Shown one piece after another: positions 1-5,887 of a stretch of 17,013 bases of DNA. A program made the position numbers and the translations under genes. The stretch is taken from the NCBI GenBank assembly GCA_050116415.1, contig JASFOS010000038.1, forward strand, positions 1 to 17,013, in the 5' to 3' direction. Below the pieces are notes generated by a model. It worked only from the letters and a program-made list of their open reading frames with translations, did not search any database and was not told where the DNA came from. The first letter of the stretch is position 1; every line of letters starts with the position of its first letter. Source of the DNA: JARRJY01 sp050116415. GTDB taxonomy: Bacteria; Pseudomonadota; Gammaproteobacteria; UBA6429; Thiohalophilaceae.

Positions 1-2
1 TG

Positions 3-1556
3 GATCCCCGCTCGGTGTTTAATCCCGGCAAGCTGATGACCGGTTCGGGACTGGATAATGCCTACACGCCTTCCTTGCAACTGGTACAACAGGAAGCGCT
101 GATCCTGGAAGCCAGTGACCTGGGTTCGTTGAATACCATGGTCAAGGACTGCCTGCGTTGTGGCAAATGCAAACCGGTGTGTAATACACACATCCCGCGC
201 GCCAACCTGTTATATTCGCCGCGCAACAAGATCCTCGCGACCGGCTTGATCATCGAGGCTTTCCTGTACGAGGAACAGACTCGTCGCGGCATGTCGCTGC
301 GCCATTTCGATGAACTCAATGACGTGGCCGATCACTGTACTATTTGCCACAAGTGTTTAAGTCCCTGCCCGGTGGATATTGATTTTGGTGATGTCTCGGT
401 GACCATGCGCCAGGTACTGAAGGCGCAGGGACGCAAGCGCCTGAACCCGGGCACCCACTTGTCGATGGCGTTTTTGAATATTACTGATCCCACCACTATC
501 AAGCTGATGCGCAAGGGCGTGATCGAGTGGGGCTACAAGGCGCAACGCTTCGGTTACCAGCTGGCGCGCAAGCTCAAACTACTGACCCGCAAGCCGCCGG
601 CGGCCACCACCGGCAAGCCGAAGGTGGTTGAGCAGGTGGTGCATTTCGTTCGAAACCCGTTACCCAAAGCCTTACCGGCCAGTACCATGCGCGCGTTGCT
701 GGGTGTGGAAGATGACAAGACGGTGCCGATTCTGCGTGACCCGGCCAAGGTCAATGAAGAATCAGATGCGGTGTTTTATTTCCCCGGCTGTGGCTCGGAG
801 CGTTTGTTCAGCCAGGTGGGTATGGCGACCCTGGCGATGCTCAACGAGAGCGGCGCACAGACGGTTTTACCACCCGGTTATTTGTGTTGCGGTTATCCGC
901 AGACCTCGAGCGGTGACGCGGTCAAGGGACAACAGATTTCGGTAGACAACCAGGTGTTGTTCCATCGCGTGGCCAATACCCTCAATTACCTGGACATCAG
1001 GACGGTGATCGTCTCCTGTGGTACCTGCATGGACCAGTTGCAGAAGTACCAGTTCGAGAAAATCTTCCCCGGTTGCCGGCTGCTGGATATCCATGAATAC
1101 CTGATGGAAAAAGGCTTCAACATGGAAGGCGTGGAAGGGGTGCAATACCTTTACCACGATCCCTGTCATACGCCGATGAAACAATATAACCCGGTGAAAG
1201 TGGCCAGCCAGTTGATGGGCAAGGAGGTCATTTTAAGTGATCGCTGTTGTGCCGAGGCCGGCACGCTGGCCGTGACGCGTCCCGATATTTCCCACCAGAT
1301 CCGTTCCCGCAAAACCGAAGAACTGCAGCAGGGTATCGAGCAGTTGACCGGTAATAACAAGGCGATTGACGGTAACGTGAAGTTGCTGACTTCCTGTCCG
1401 GCCTGCCAGCAGGGCCTGTCACGCTACGCCGATGTGACCGGGCTGGAGACCGATTATATCGTGGTGGAAATGGCCAACCATATGCTCGGTGATGGCTGGC
1501 AGGAAAAGTTTGTCACACGGATGAAGCAGGGTGGTATCGAGCGCGTCCTTCTATAG
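3..1556 (+). CDS. FAD-linked oxidase / Fe-S oxidoreductase, C-terminal part (5' truncated)
   Basis: This is the C-terminal portion of a large glycolate/lactate-oxidase-like protein fusing an FAD-linked oxidase with a GlcF-like iron-sulfur unit. The frame is open to the left edge and the first visible residues, DPRSVFNPGKL, match the end of an FAD-oxidase C-terminal domain, so the GTG at 15 is not a real start. Numbering from the codon at 3, two ferredoxin-type 4Fe-4S motifs follow: CLRCGKCKPVC (cysteines 50, 53, 56, 60) and CTICHKCLSPC (112, 115, 118, 122). Next come cysteine-rich CCG-type heterodisulfide-reductase-like motifs (PGCG, CCGYP, SCGTC, DPCH, CCAEAG, SCPAC). These are typical of proteins that pass electrons from a 2-hydroxyacid towards quinone or another acceptor. 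The exact substrate cannot be read. Its stop lies 7 bases from the end of the converging DUF2905 gene. Confidence 0.85.
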   Translation, partial: DPRSVFNPGKLMTGSGLDNAYTPSLQLVQQEALILEASDLGSLNTMVKDCLRCGKCKPVCNTHIPRANLLYSPRNKILATGLIIEAFLYEEQTRRGMSLRHFDELNDVADHCTICHKCLSPCPVDIDFGDVSVTMRQVLKAQGRKRLNPGTHLSMAFLNITDPTTIKLMRKGVIEWGYKAQRFGYQLARKLKLLTRKPPAATTGKPKVVEQVVHFVRNPLPKALPASTMRALLGVEDDKTVPILRDPAKVNEESDAVFYFPGCGSERLFSQVGMATLAMLNESGAQTVLPPGYLCCGYPQTSSGDAVKGQQISVDNQVLFHRVANTLNYLDIRTVIVSCGTCMDQLQKYQFEKIFPGCRLLDIHEYLMEKGFNMEGVEGVQYLYHDPCHTPMKQYNPVKVASQLMGKEVILSDRCCAEAGTLAVTRPDISHQIRSRKTEELQQGIEQLTGNNKAIDGNVKLLTSCPACQQGLSRYADVTGLETDYIVVEMANHMLGDGWQEKFVTRMKQGGIERVLL

Positions 1557-1563
1557 CAAGGTT

Positions 1564-1767
1564 CTAAAAACGCCGGATTATCCAGAGGATGATGCTGATC
1601 ACCACGCTCAGGATGATGGCGGAGGTGATGGGAAAATAGAAACGTACGTTTTCTTTTTCCACCACGATATCACCCGGCAGGCGAAACAGGCCCAGCTGTT
1701 TCAGCCATGGCCAGAGCAGGCCGGCCAAGACCAGGATAACCCCTACCGTGATGAGGATTCGAGACAT
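1564..1767 (-). CDS. DUF2905 small membrane protein
   Basis: A 67-residue protein with two hydrophobic segments, roughly residues 4-22 and 45-65. Between them lies the conserved stretch LFRLPGDIVVEKENVRFYFP, and the protein ends in basic IIRRF. The RLPGDI..(8-10 residues)..FYFP signature and the full length fit the DUF2905 family of small inner-membrane proteins, whose function is unknown. The start ATG (1765-1767) has no convincing Shine-Dalgarno sequence; an AT-rich stretch precedes it. The gene converges tail-to-tail with the Fe-S oxidoreductase with only 7 bases between stops, and no hairpin terminator is visible there. The region upstream of its start is occupied by palindromic repeats. 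Confidence 0.8.
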   Translation of the reverse strand: MSRILITVGVILVLAGLLWPWLKQLGLFRLPGDIVVEKENVRFYFPITSAIILSVVISIILWIIRRF

Positions 1768-1787
1768 ACACTATTTTTAAATTTATA

Positions 1788-1813
1788 TGGATGCCGGATC
1801 AAGTCCGGCATGA
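1788..1813. repeat. Palindromic repeat A of the TCCGG(A/C) family
   Basis: Perfect 8-bp inverted repeat ATGCCGGA (1791-1798) / TCCGGCAT (1804-1811) with a 5-base loop, followed by GAC. It sits in the 5' region of the DUF2905 gene. It resembles the widespread GTCATTCCGG..CCGGAATCCA palindromes of proteobacterial intergenic regions, read in the opposite direction (TGGAT first, ATGAC last). Confidence 0.7.
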
Positions 1814-1826
1814 CACTTGGGGGCTC

Positions 1827-1846
1827 GTCATTCCGGCATATGACAC
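1827..1846. repeat. Palindromic repeat B, partial copy
   Basis: GTCATTCCGGCATATGAC begins exactly like copies C and E (GTCAT-CCGGC) but lacks the second CCGG arm. The GTCAT and ATGAC ends still form a 5-bp inverted repeat. It is best read as a degenerate or half copy of the neighbouring family. Confidence 0.55.
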
Positions 1847-1857
1847 CCCGTGCGCTT

Positions 1858-1886
1858 GTCATACCGGCGCAGGCCGGAATCCATTT
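1858..1886. repeat. Palindromic repeat C
   Basis: GTCATACCGGCGCAGGCCGG followed by AATCCATTTA. Arms CCGGC (1864-1868) and GCCGG (1873-1877) flank a GCAG loop. It differs from copy E by one base over about 28 positions, with 102 bp between the two. Confidence 0.75.
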
Positions 1887-1896
1887 ATCAATTTAC

Positions 1897-1935
1897 TGGA
1901 TTCCGGACAAGCCTTTGGCTTTCCGGAATGACGAC
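1897..1935. repeat. Palindromic repeat D, extended two-part hairpin
   Basis: Opposite orientation to C and E (TGGATTCCGGA first, TCCGGAATGACGAC last). Outer arms ATTCCGGA (1900-1907) and TCCGGAAT (1922-1929) are perfect. Inside them a second perfect stem AAGCC (1909-1913) / GGCTT (1917-1921) closes a TTT loop, with a single bulged base at 1908. C and D together form a head-to-head pair of the kind seen in REP doublets. Confidence 0.75.
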
Positions 1936-1958
1936 ATTAAAACCCATATACCTCACTA

Positions 1959-1988
1959 CGTCATTCCGGCGCAGGCCGGAATCCATTT
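1959..1988. repeat. Palindromic repeat E at the end of the GIY-YIG gene
   Basis: CGTCATTCCGGCGCAGGCCG then GAATCCATTTA. Nearly identical to copy C. The first two bases of the stop triplet of the GIY-YIG gene (TTA on the plus strand, 1987-1989) fall in the final bases of this repeat, so the nuclease gene abuts the repeat directly. Confidence 0.75.
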
Positions 1989-2277
1989 ACAAAAGCGTTT
2001 CATAGAGGTCGTGCCACTGTGGATTACTGCTTTCAATAAGGTTGATTTTCCACTGTCTTTGCCAGTTTTTTATGGCTTTTTCTCTCGCGATAGCGGAATC
2101 CATTGTTTCATGCAGTTCATACCAGACGAGGTTATGAACGTCATATTTACGAGTAAATCCTTTGACAAGGTTTTGTTTATGTTGCCAGATTCGTTGCACT
2201 AAATTTGAGGTCACCCCAACATAAAGGGTGCCATATTTCCTGCTGGACAACAGGTATACACAAGGTTGCCGTTCCAT
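1987..2277 (-). CDS. Small GIY-YIG nuclease-domain protein
   Basis: A 96-residue protein that is essentially a lone GIY-YIG domain, the endonuclease fold shared with UvrC and homing enzymes. The degenerate signature is VYLLSSRKYGTLYVG (residues 7-21), with candidate catalytic Tyr8 and Tyr19, then Arg29 in QRIWQH and Glu66 in AREKAIK. The family tail NPQWHDLYETLL is present. Length is normal for the stand-alone YhbQ/UPF0213-like group, whose cellular substrates are mostly unknown. The start ATG at 2277 is supported by AAGGAG about 5 bases upstream. All putative catalytic residues are present, so the protein is probably intact. It is bracketed by palindromic repeats: copy E touches its stop codon, and another repeat element starts about 15 bases upstream of its ATG. 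An association with the repeats is inference. Confidence 0.88.
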   Translation of the reverse strand: MERQPCVYLLSSRKYGTLYVGVTSNLVQRIWQHKQNLVKGFTRKYDVHNLVWYELHETMDSAIAREKAIKNWQRQWKINLIESSNPQWHDLYETLL

Positions 2278-2292
2278 GGCTTCTCCTTATGG

Positions 2293-2362
2293 ATCCCGAC
2301 CTGCACTGTAGAATCCCTTCGGGCTTCATTCAGCACTTCTTCGCGAACGCTCGTGTCGGAAT
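2293..2362. repeat. Imperfect inverted-repeat arms enclosing a repeat element
   Basis: ATCCCGAC (2293-2300) and GTCGGAAT (2355-2362) are complementary at 7 of 8 positions, with the eighth a possible G-T pair. They enclose the 53-bp element 2302-2354. The outer ends (GGAT.CCGAC / GTCGGAAT) resemble the arms of the palindromic repeats to the left, which suggests a composite or nested repeat. Confidence 0.5.
2302..2354 (-). repeat. Dispersed repeat element, diverged copy (same family as 16910-17013)
   Basis: On the minus strand this reads GAGCG..GCGAAG-AGTGCTGAATGAAG..CGAAG-GATT-TACAGTGC. That matches the tandem repeats at the right end of the window at 38 of 42 positions over its 3' part, with one indel further upstream. 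It lies between the GIY-YIG start and the rpiA terminator, overlapping no gene. Confidence 0.75.
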
Positions 2363-2369
2363 AACAAAT

Positions 2370-2394
2370 AAAAAAGGCGCACAGGGTGCGCCTT
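2370..2394 (-). terminator. rpiA terminator
   Basis: On the minus strand AAGGCGCAC (pairing with GTGCGCCTT) closes a 3-base loop in a perfect 9-bp GC-rich stem (2374-2394). It is followed by TTTTTTATTT. It lies about 12 bases past the rpiA stop, a textbook intrinsic terminator. Confidence 0.9.
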
Positions 2395-2406
2395 GTTGTC
2401 TGGCTA

Positions 2407-3066
2407 TTACTCGATAACCTTCACCCCACCCGGTGTCCCCAGCAATAACACGTCGGCAGGGCGCATGGCAAACAGGCCGTTGGTGACCACGCCGGTGATG
2501 TTATTGAGAATCTGCTCGGTTTCCACCGGGTCCATGATATCCAGGTGATGAATATCAAGAATTACGTTACCGTTATCGGTGGTAAAGCCTTCGCGCAATA
2601 CCGGTTCACCACCGATCTTCTTGATGATCTCACGGGCGACCAGGCTGCGGGCCATGGGGATCACTTCTACCGGTAGCGGGAACTTGCCCAGCCGACCGAC
2701 CAGTTTGCTTTCATCGGCAATACAGACAAATTTCTTACTGGCCGCGGCGACAATTTTTTCCCGCGTCAGGGCGCCACCGCCACCCTTGGTGAGATGCAGG
2801 TGTTCGGTGGATTCATCGGCGCCATCAATGTACACGGAAATACCATCGACGGAGTTCAGGTCCAGTACTTCGATACCGTGACCTTTCAAACGATCCGCGC
2901 TGGCAACCGAACTGGCAACAGTGCCTTCGATTTTGCCCTTGATGGTTGCGAGTTCATCAATAAAGTAGTTTGCGGTCGAACCGGTTCCAACCCCAATGAT
3001 CGTACCGGGTACGACATGCTCGAGCGCGGCCCTGGCAACGGCCTGTTTCATTTCATCCTGATTCAT
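2407..3066 (-). CDS. rpiA: Ribose-5-phosphate isomerase A
   Basis: RpiA (EC 5.3.1.6) interconverts ribose 5-phosphate and ribulose 5-phosphate in the non-oxidative pentose phosphate pathway of the cytoplasm. The 219-residue length is the same as the E. coli enzyme. Motifs in order: phosphate-binding GTGSTA (27-32), DGADE with Asp81 and Asp84, and KGGGGALTREK with Lys94 and the catalytic base Glu103. All fall at the same residue numbers as in the E. coli enzyme. The ATG is preceded by AGGAG eight bases upstream. It is divergent from ilvA and ends in its own terminator, so it is probably monocistronic. Confidence 0.98.
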   Translation of the reverse strand: MNQDEMKQAVARAALEHVVPGTIIGVGTGSTANYFIDELATIKGKIEGTVASSVASADRLKGHGIEVLDLNSVDGISVYIDGADESTEHLHLTKGGGGALTREKIVAAASKKFVCIADESKLVGRLGKFPLPVEVIPMARSLVAREIIKKIGGEPVLREGFTTDNGNVILDIHHLDIMDPVETEQILNNITGVVTNGLFAMRPADVLLLGTPGGVKVIE

Positions 3067-3084
3067 AGGATTTTCTCCTGCTGA

Positions 3085-3106
3085 ATAGTCTTAATTTGCA
3101 GACTAT
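3085..3106. promoter_or_regulatory. Inverted repeat in the rpiA leader
   Basis: ATAGTCT (3085-3091) and AGACTAT (3100-3106) form a perfect 7-bp inverted repeat with an 8-base spacer, about 19 bases upstream of the rpiA start. It could be an operator or a hairpin in the rpiA 5' leader. No known binding motif was recognised. Confidence 0.4.
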
Positions 3107-3108
3107 CG

Positions 3109-3137
3109 TTGTTGTAATCTGAATAGACCATTATATT
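3109..3137 (+). promoter_or_regulatory. Putative ilvA promoter
   Basis: TTGTTG (3109-3114), a 17-base spacer and TATATT (3132-3137) resemble a sigma-70 promoter. They point at ilvA, whose ATG lies 58 bases downstream. No attenuator-type leader peptide was seen. Confidence 0.45.
3130..3135 (-). promoter_or_regulatory. Putative rpiA -10 element
   Basis: A perfect TATAAT on the minus strand, 63 bases upstream of the rpiA start. The corresponding -35 position (about 3153-3158) reads GGATAC and is weak. It overlaps the proposed -10 of ilvA on the other strand. Confidence 0.4.
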
Positions 3138-3195
3138 AGGCATTGCAGGTACGTATCCAGCCCGAGAGGGGTTTTAACACCATAAAAGGAGCATC

Positions 3196-4707
3196 ATGCT
3201 ACAAGCCTATCTTGAAAAAATCCGCCAGGCCCCCGTCTATGACGTGGCGATAGAAAGTCCCCTGGAACTGGCCAAGGGCCTTTCTCGCCGTTTGAATAAT
3301 ACTATTCTGCTCAAGCGCGAAGATATGCAGCAGGTATTCTCATTCAAACTGCGCGGCGCCTATAACAAGATGGTCAGTCTCAGTGAAGAGCAACGTGCCA
3401 GGGGGGTGATTGCGGCTTCAGCCGGTAACCACGCCCAGGGCGTGGCGCTGTCGGCCAGCAAGCTGGGTGTCAGGGCGGTGATCGTGATGCCCAAGACGAC
3501 ACCTGAAATCAAGGTGGAGTCGGTACGTAGCCACGGTGCAGAAGTCATCTTGCACGGTAATGCCTATGACGATGCCTATGAGCATGCCTGCCAGATCGTC
3601 AAGGAGCAGGGGCTGACGTTTGTGCACCCTTATGATGATCCCGAGATCATTGCGGGCCAGGGTACCATCGGTATGGAGATCCTCAAGCAGCAAGGCGATA
3701 ACATCGATGCAATTTTTGTCCCGGTTGGAGGTGGCGGCCTGATTGCCGGTGTCACGGCGTGGGTTAAAGGTCATTACCCGCATATCAAGATCATCGGTGT
3801 CGAACCGATGGATGCGGGCAGTTTATATGCGGCCATGCAGGCCAAACAGCGCGTCAAGCTCGACCAGGTTGGTATATTCGTCGATGGTGTCGCGGTCAGG
3901 CAGGTTGGTGAAGAGCCGTTTCGCATCGCGAGTCAATACGTCGATGACGTTATCCTGGTTTCCACCGATGAAATCTGTGCGGCGATCAAGGATATCTTTG
4001 ATGATACGCGTTCCATCGCCGAACCGGCCGGTGCCCTCGGCGTAGCCGGGCTGAAAAAATACCTGGATAACAACCCGGTCAGTGGCAAGACCTTCGTCGC
4101 CATTGATAGCGGTGCCAATATGAATTTTGATCGCCTGCGCCACGTGGCAGAACGTGCGGAGTTTGGCGAACATCGTGAAGCGTTGCTTGCGGTAACCATT
4201 CCCGAGCGTCCCGGTAGTTTTCGTACCTTTTGCGAAACGCTGGGAATGCGTGGTATTACCGAGTTCAACTACCGGTTTGGTGATCCTGACCAGGCGCATA
4301 TTTTTGTCGGCGTGCAAATGAACCAGGGTGAAGAGGGAAAAAATAGCCTGATTGCTGAATTGCGGCACAAAGATTACCCGGTGATGGATATGACCGATAA
4401 TGAAATGGCCAAGCTACATATCAGGTACATGGTGGGTGGAAAAGCCAACAATGCCAGTAATGAACGGGTATTTCGCTTTGAGTTTCCGGAGCGACCCGGT
4501 GCGTTACTACGCTTTCTGAAAAATATGGGACAAAAATGGAACATCAGCCTGTTTCATTATCGAAACCATGGCGCCGCCTACGGTCGTGTCCTGGTAGGGA
4601 TGCAGGTGCCAGAGGCCGAGTACGAACAGTTGAATAACTTCTTGCAAAAGATCGGCTATAACTATTGGGAAGAAACCGATAACCCGGCCTATGCGCTGTT
4701 TTTATAA
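3196..4707 (+). CDS. ilvA: Threonine ammonia-lyase, biosynthetic (threonine deaminase)
   Basis: IlvA (EC 4.3.1.19) is a PLP enzyme converting threonine to 2-oxobutanoate plus ammonia, the first committed step of isoleucine synthesis. The catalytic domain carries SFKLRGAYNKM with the PLP lysine at 51, SAGNHAQG (75-82) and the phosphate-binding GGGGL loop (178-182). Two C-terminal ACT-like regulatory domains follow, each opening with a PERPG motif near residues 333 and 429. The double regulatory domain and 503-residue length fit the long isoleucine-inhibited biosynthetic form, not the short catabolic TdcB. AAAGGAG stands about 5 bases before the ATG. A terminator follows the stop codon, so the gene appears to be transcribed alone. 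Confidence 0.97.
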   Translation: MLQAYLEKIRQAPVYDVAIESPLELAKGLSRRLNNTILLKREDMQQVFSFKLRGAYNKMVSLSEEQRARGVIAASAGNHAQGVALSASKLGVRAVIVMPKTTPEIKVESVRSHGAEVILHGNAYDDAYEHACQIVKEQGLTFVHPYDDPEIIAGQGTIGMEILKQQGDNIDAIFVPVGGGGLIAGVTAWVKGHYPHIKIIGVEPMDAGSLYAAMQAKQRVKLDQVGIFVDGVAVRQVGEEPFRIASQYVDDVILVSTDEICAAIKDIFDDTRSIAEPAGALGVAGLKKYLDNNPVSGKTFVAIDSGANMNFDRLRHVAERAEFGEHREALLAVTIPERPGSFRTFCETLGMRGITEFNYRFGDPDQAHIFVGVQMNQGEEGKNSLIAELRHKDYPVMDMTDNEMAKLHIRYMVGGKANNASNERVFRFEFPERPGALLRFLKNMGQKWNISLFHYRNHGAAYGRVLVGMQVPEAEYEQLNNFLQKIGYNYWEETDNPAYALFL

Positions 4708-4728
4708 GTTTCTGAATAAAAAATAACC

Positions 4729-4746
4729 AGCCGGATGGCTTTTTTT
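4729..4746 (+). terminator. ilvA terminator
   Basis: AGCC-GGAT-GGCT (4729-4740) followed by an uninterrupted T run to 4746, 22 bases past the ilvA stop. The GC stem is short, but flanking A and T runs can extend it. Confidence 0.75.
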
Positions 4747-4770
4747 CACTTCAGTTCCAGCGCCAGCCAA

Positions 4771-4800
4771 TAAAAAAGGGTCTGCTTATGCAGACCCTTT
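4771..4800 (-). terminator. Terminator of the histone-like gene
   Basis: AAAGGGTCTGC / GCAGACCCTTT is a perfect 11-bp stem with a 4-base loop (4775-4800). On the minus strand it is followed by T residues ending TTTTTTA. A smaller hairpin, CGGGA/TCCCG (4809-4822), lies between it and the gene's stop codon. On the plus strand it may act as a backup terminator for ilvA. Confidence 0.88.
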
Positions 4801-4841
4801 AACGTTTTCGGGAAAACTCCCGGAAAATAGCCTGGAAAGAC

Positions 4842-5198
4842 TTATTTTTTCTTTCTACGGGCTACTTTCTTTTTAGCCTTTTTCTTGGCTTTTTTCTTAG
4901 CTACTTTCTTTTTAGCCTTTTTCTTGGCCTTTTTCTTAGCTACTTTCTTTTTAGCTTTTTTCTTGGCCTTTTTCTTAGCTACTTTCTTTTTAGCTTTTTT
5001 CTTGGCCTTTTTCTTAGCTACTTTCTTTTTAGCCTTTTTCTTGGCCTTTTTCTTAGCTACTTTCTTTTTAGCCTTTTTCTTGGTTTTTTTCTTAGCTACT
5101 GTTTTTTTCTTTGCTGCCTTTTTCTTGGCAACGGTTTTTTTCTTAGCTGCTGTTTTTTTCTTTGCAGCTTTCTTCTTGGTTTTTTTCTTAGTGGCCAT
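4842..5198 (-). CDS. Histone H1-like lysine-rich nucleoid protein
   Basis: A 118-residue protein built from only Met, Ala, Thr, Lys, Val and two Arg. It is almost continuous KKK triplets separated by A, VA, TVA or T, ending VARRKKK. There is no globular domain; it resembles the lysine-rich tails of eukaryotic H1 and the bacterial H1-like proteins (Chlamydia Hc, Bordetella BpH, AlgP types). Such proteins bind and condense DNA through charge. The chosen ATG (5196-5198) has GGAGGG about 7 bases upstream; an in-frame ATG at 5219 lies upstream of that ribosome site and is rejected. The central and C-terminal region consists of near-identical 39-bp (13-residue) units. A strong terminator follows and an exceptional AT-rich region lies upstream. 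Which genes or DNA it acts on cannot be told. Confidence 0.85.
   Translation of the reverse strand: MATKKKTKKKAAKKKTAAKKKTVAKKKAAKKKTVAKKKTKKKAKKKVAKKKAKKKAKKKVAKKKAKKKAKKKVAKKKAKKKAKKKVAKKKAKKKAKKKVAKKKAKKKAKKKVARRKKK
4861..5094. repeat. 39-bp in-frame tandem repeat inside the histone-like gene
   Basis: GCTACTTTC recurs at 4861, 4900, 4939, 4978, 5017 and 5056, and GCTACT at 5095, an exact 39-bp period. Six units each encode VAKKKAKKKAKKK (the terminal one VARRKKK). Units differ only by scattered synonymous changes such as AGCC/AGCT and GGCC/GGCT. Length variation between strains by unit gain or loss would keep the reading frame. Confidence 0.92.
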
Positions 5199-5231
5199 AT
5201 ACAACCCTCCGTTGAGCACTGAGTTTAGCAG

Positions 5232-5237
5232 AGTATA
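5232..5237 (-). promoter_or_regulatory. Putative -10 of the histone-like gene
   Basis: TATACT on the minus strand, 33 bases upstream of the ATG. The best -35 at 17-base spacing is CTAGCA, which is weak. The curved AT-rich DNA immediately upstream could act as an UP-like or architectural element. Confidence 0.35.
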
Positions 5238-5762
5238 GCTAACTGTTTATAAAATGCTAGTTTTTTGATTAATTTTTTAACTTTATAGCTTGTTTTATAT
5301 GAATTTTGTTTTTTTAAGTAAAATTTTTAAAAAATTTTCCAGGTTTTGTGATTTTTTATTGTTTCAAACATGAAAATTTATAAATTTATGTTTAATTTTT
5401 CTTTAAAGCGGACAATTTTTATAAAATTTTAGTTATTAACAGGAAAATTTTTTTAGTTCAGGCGTTTTCAGCTATAAAAATTTAAAAAAATTACTATTCA
5501 TCACAAAATTACACACCATTTTCTATAAAATTTTTAAAAATTTTGGGGTTCGAAAGCGTAATTCGGGAAAATCATGATGTTTTTTTTCTAAAACATGCCC
5601 AACGTTCCACTCAGACGTATAAATTTCATGTTTCGTAAGCGATGAAACGCGTTTTGATTAATAATTTTTGTATTTTTCAGCAGAATTTGTCATTTCAGAA
5701 TCGTTGATCGTCATGTTTTTTATGTCGTGATGACAGCTCAACGTGACTCAAGCGTGTATTTA

Positions 5763-5797
5763 ACCTGAAAATTGCATGATGCAATAAAAATTCGGGT
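5763..5797. other. Nested stem-loop in the AT-rich region
   Basis: Outer arms ACCTGAA (5763-5769) and TTCGGGT (5791-5797) pair fully on the plus-strand RNA if one G-U pair is allowed. Inside is the palindrome TTGCAT-G-ATGCAA. On the minus strand ATTGC-ATCAT-GCAAT is followed by TTTC, so it could also be a weak terminator for the EVE operon. The role is undecided. Confidence 0.4.
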
Positions 5798-5887
5798 CTT
5801 GTTTAGCCTGTTTTTATAGGCTGGATGCATTACATCGATGATTTACATGTCGCATGGCTTAATTTTGATGAAATTTTTTAGTTAAGG

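Noticed and set aside
1531..2202. Long plus-strand frame of 223 codons after the Fe-S oxidoreductase
   Set aside because: It runs antisense through DUF2905 and the GIY-YIG gene and reads the palindromes as VIPAQAGIH, a known artefact of translating such repeats. The minus-strand genes have family matches.
1987..2277. Homing endonuclease interpretation of the GIY-YIG gene
   Set aside because: The protein is only the catalytic domain with no DNA-binding extension, and it does not interrupt a gene or lie in a visible intron.
2407..3084. Plus-strand frames across rpiA (2579-2881, 2794-3084)
   Set aside because: Shadows of rpiA, whose catalytic residues are all in place on the minus strand.
3823..4368. 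Minus-strand frame of 181 codons inside ilvA
   Set aside because: Antisense shadow; no domain pattern, and ilvA is fully supported.
4885..5238. Plus-strand frame of Phe/Leu/Ala repeats resembling a membrane protein
   Set aside because: It is the exact mirror of the lysine-rich gene. The minus strand has a good ribosome site and a strong terminator; the plus frame has neither.
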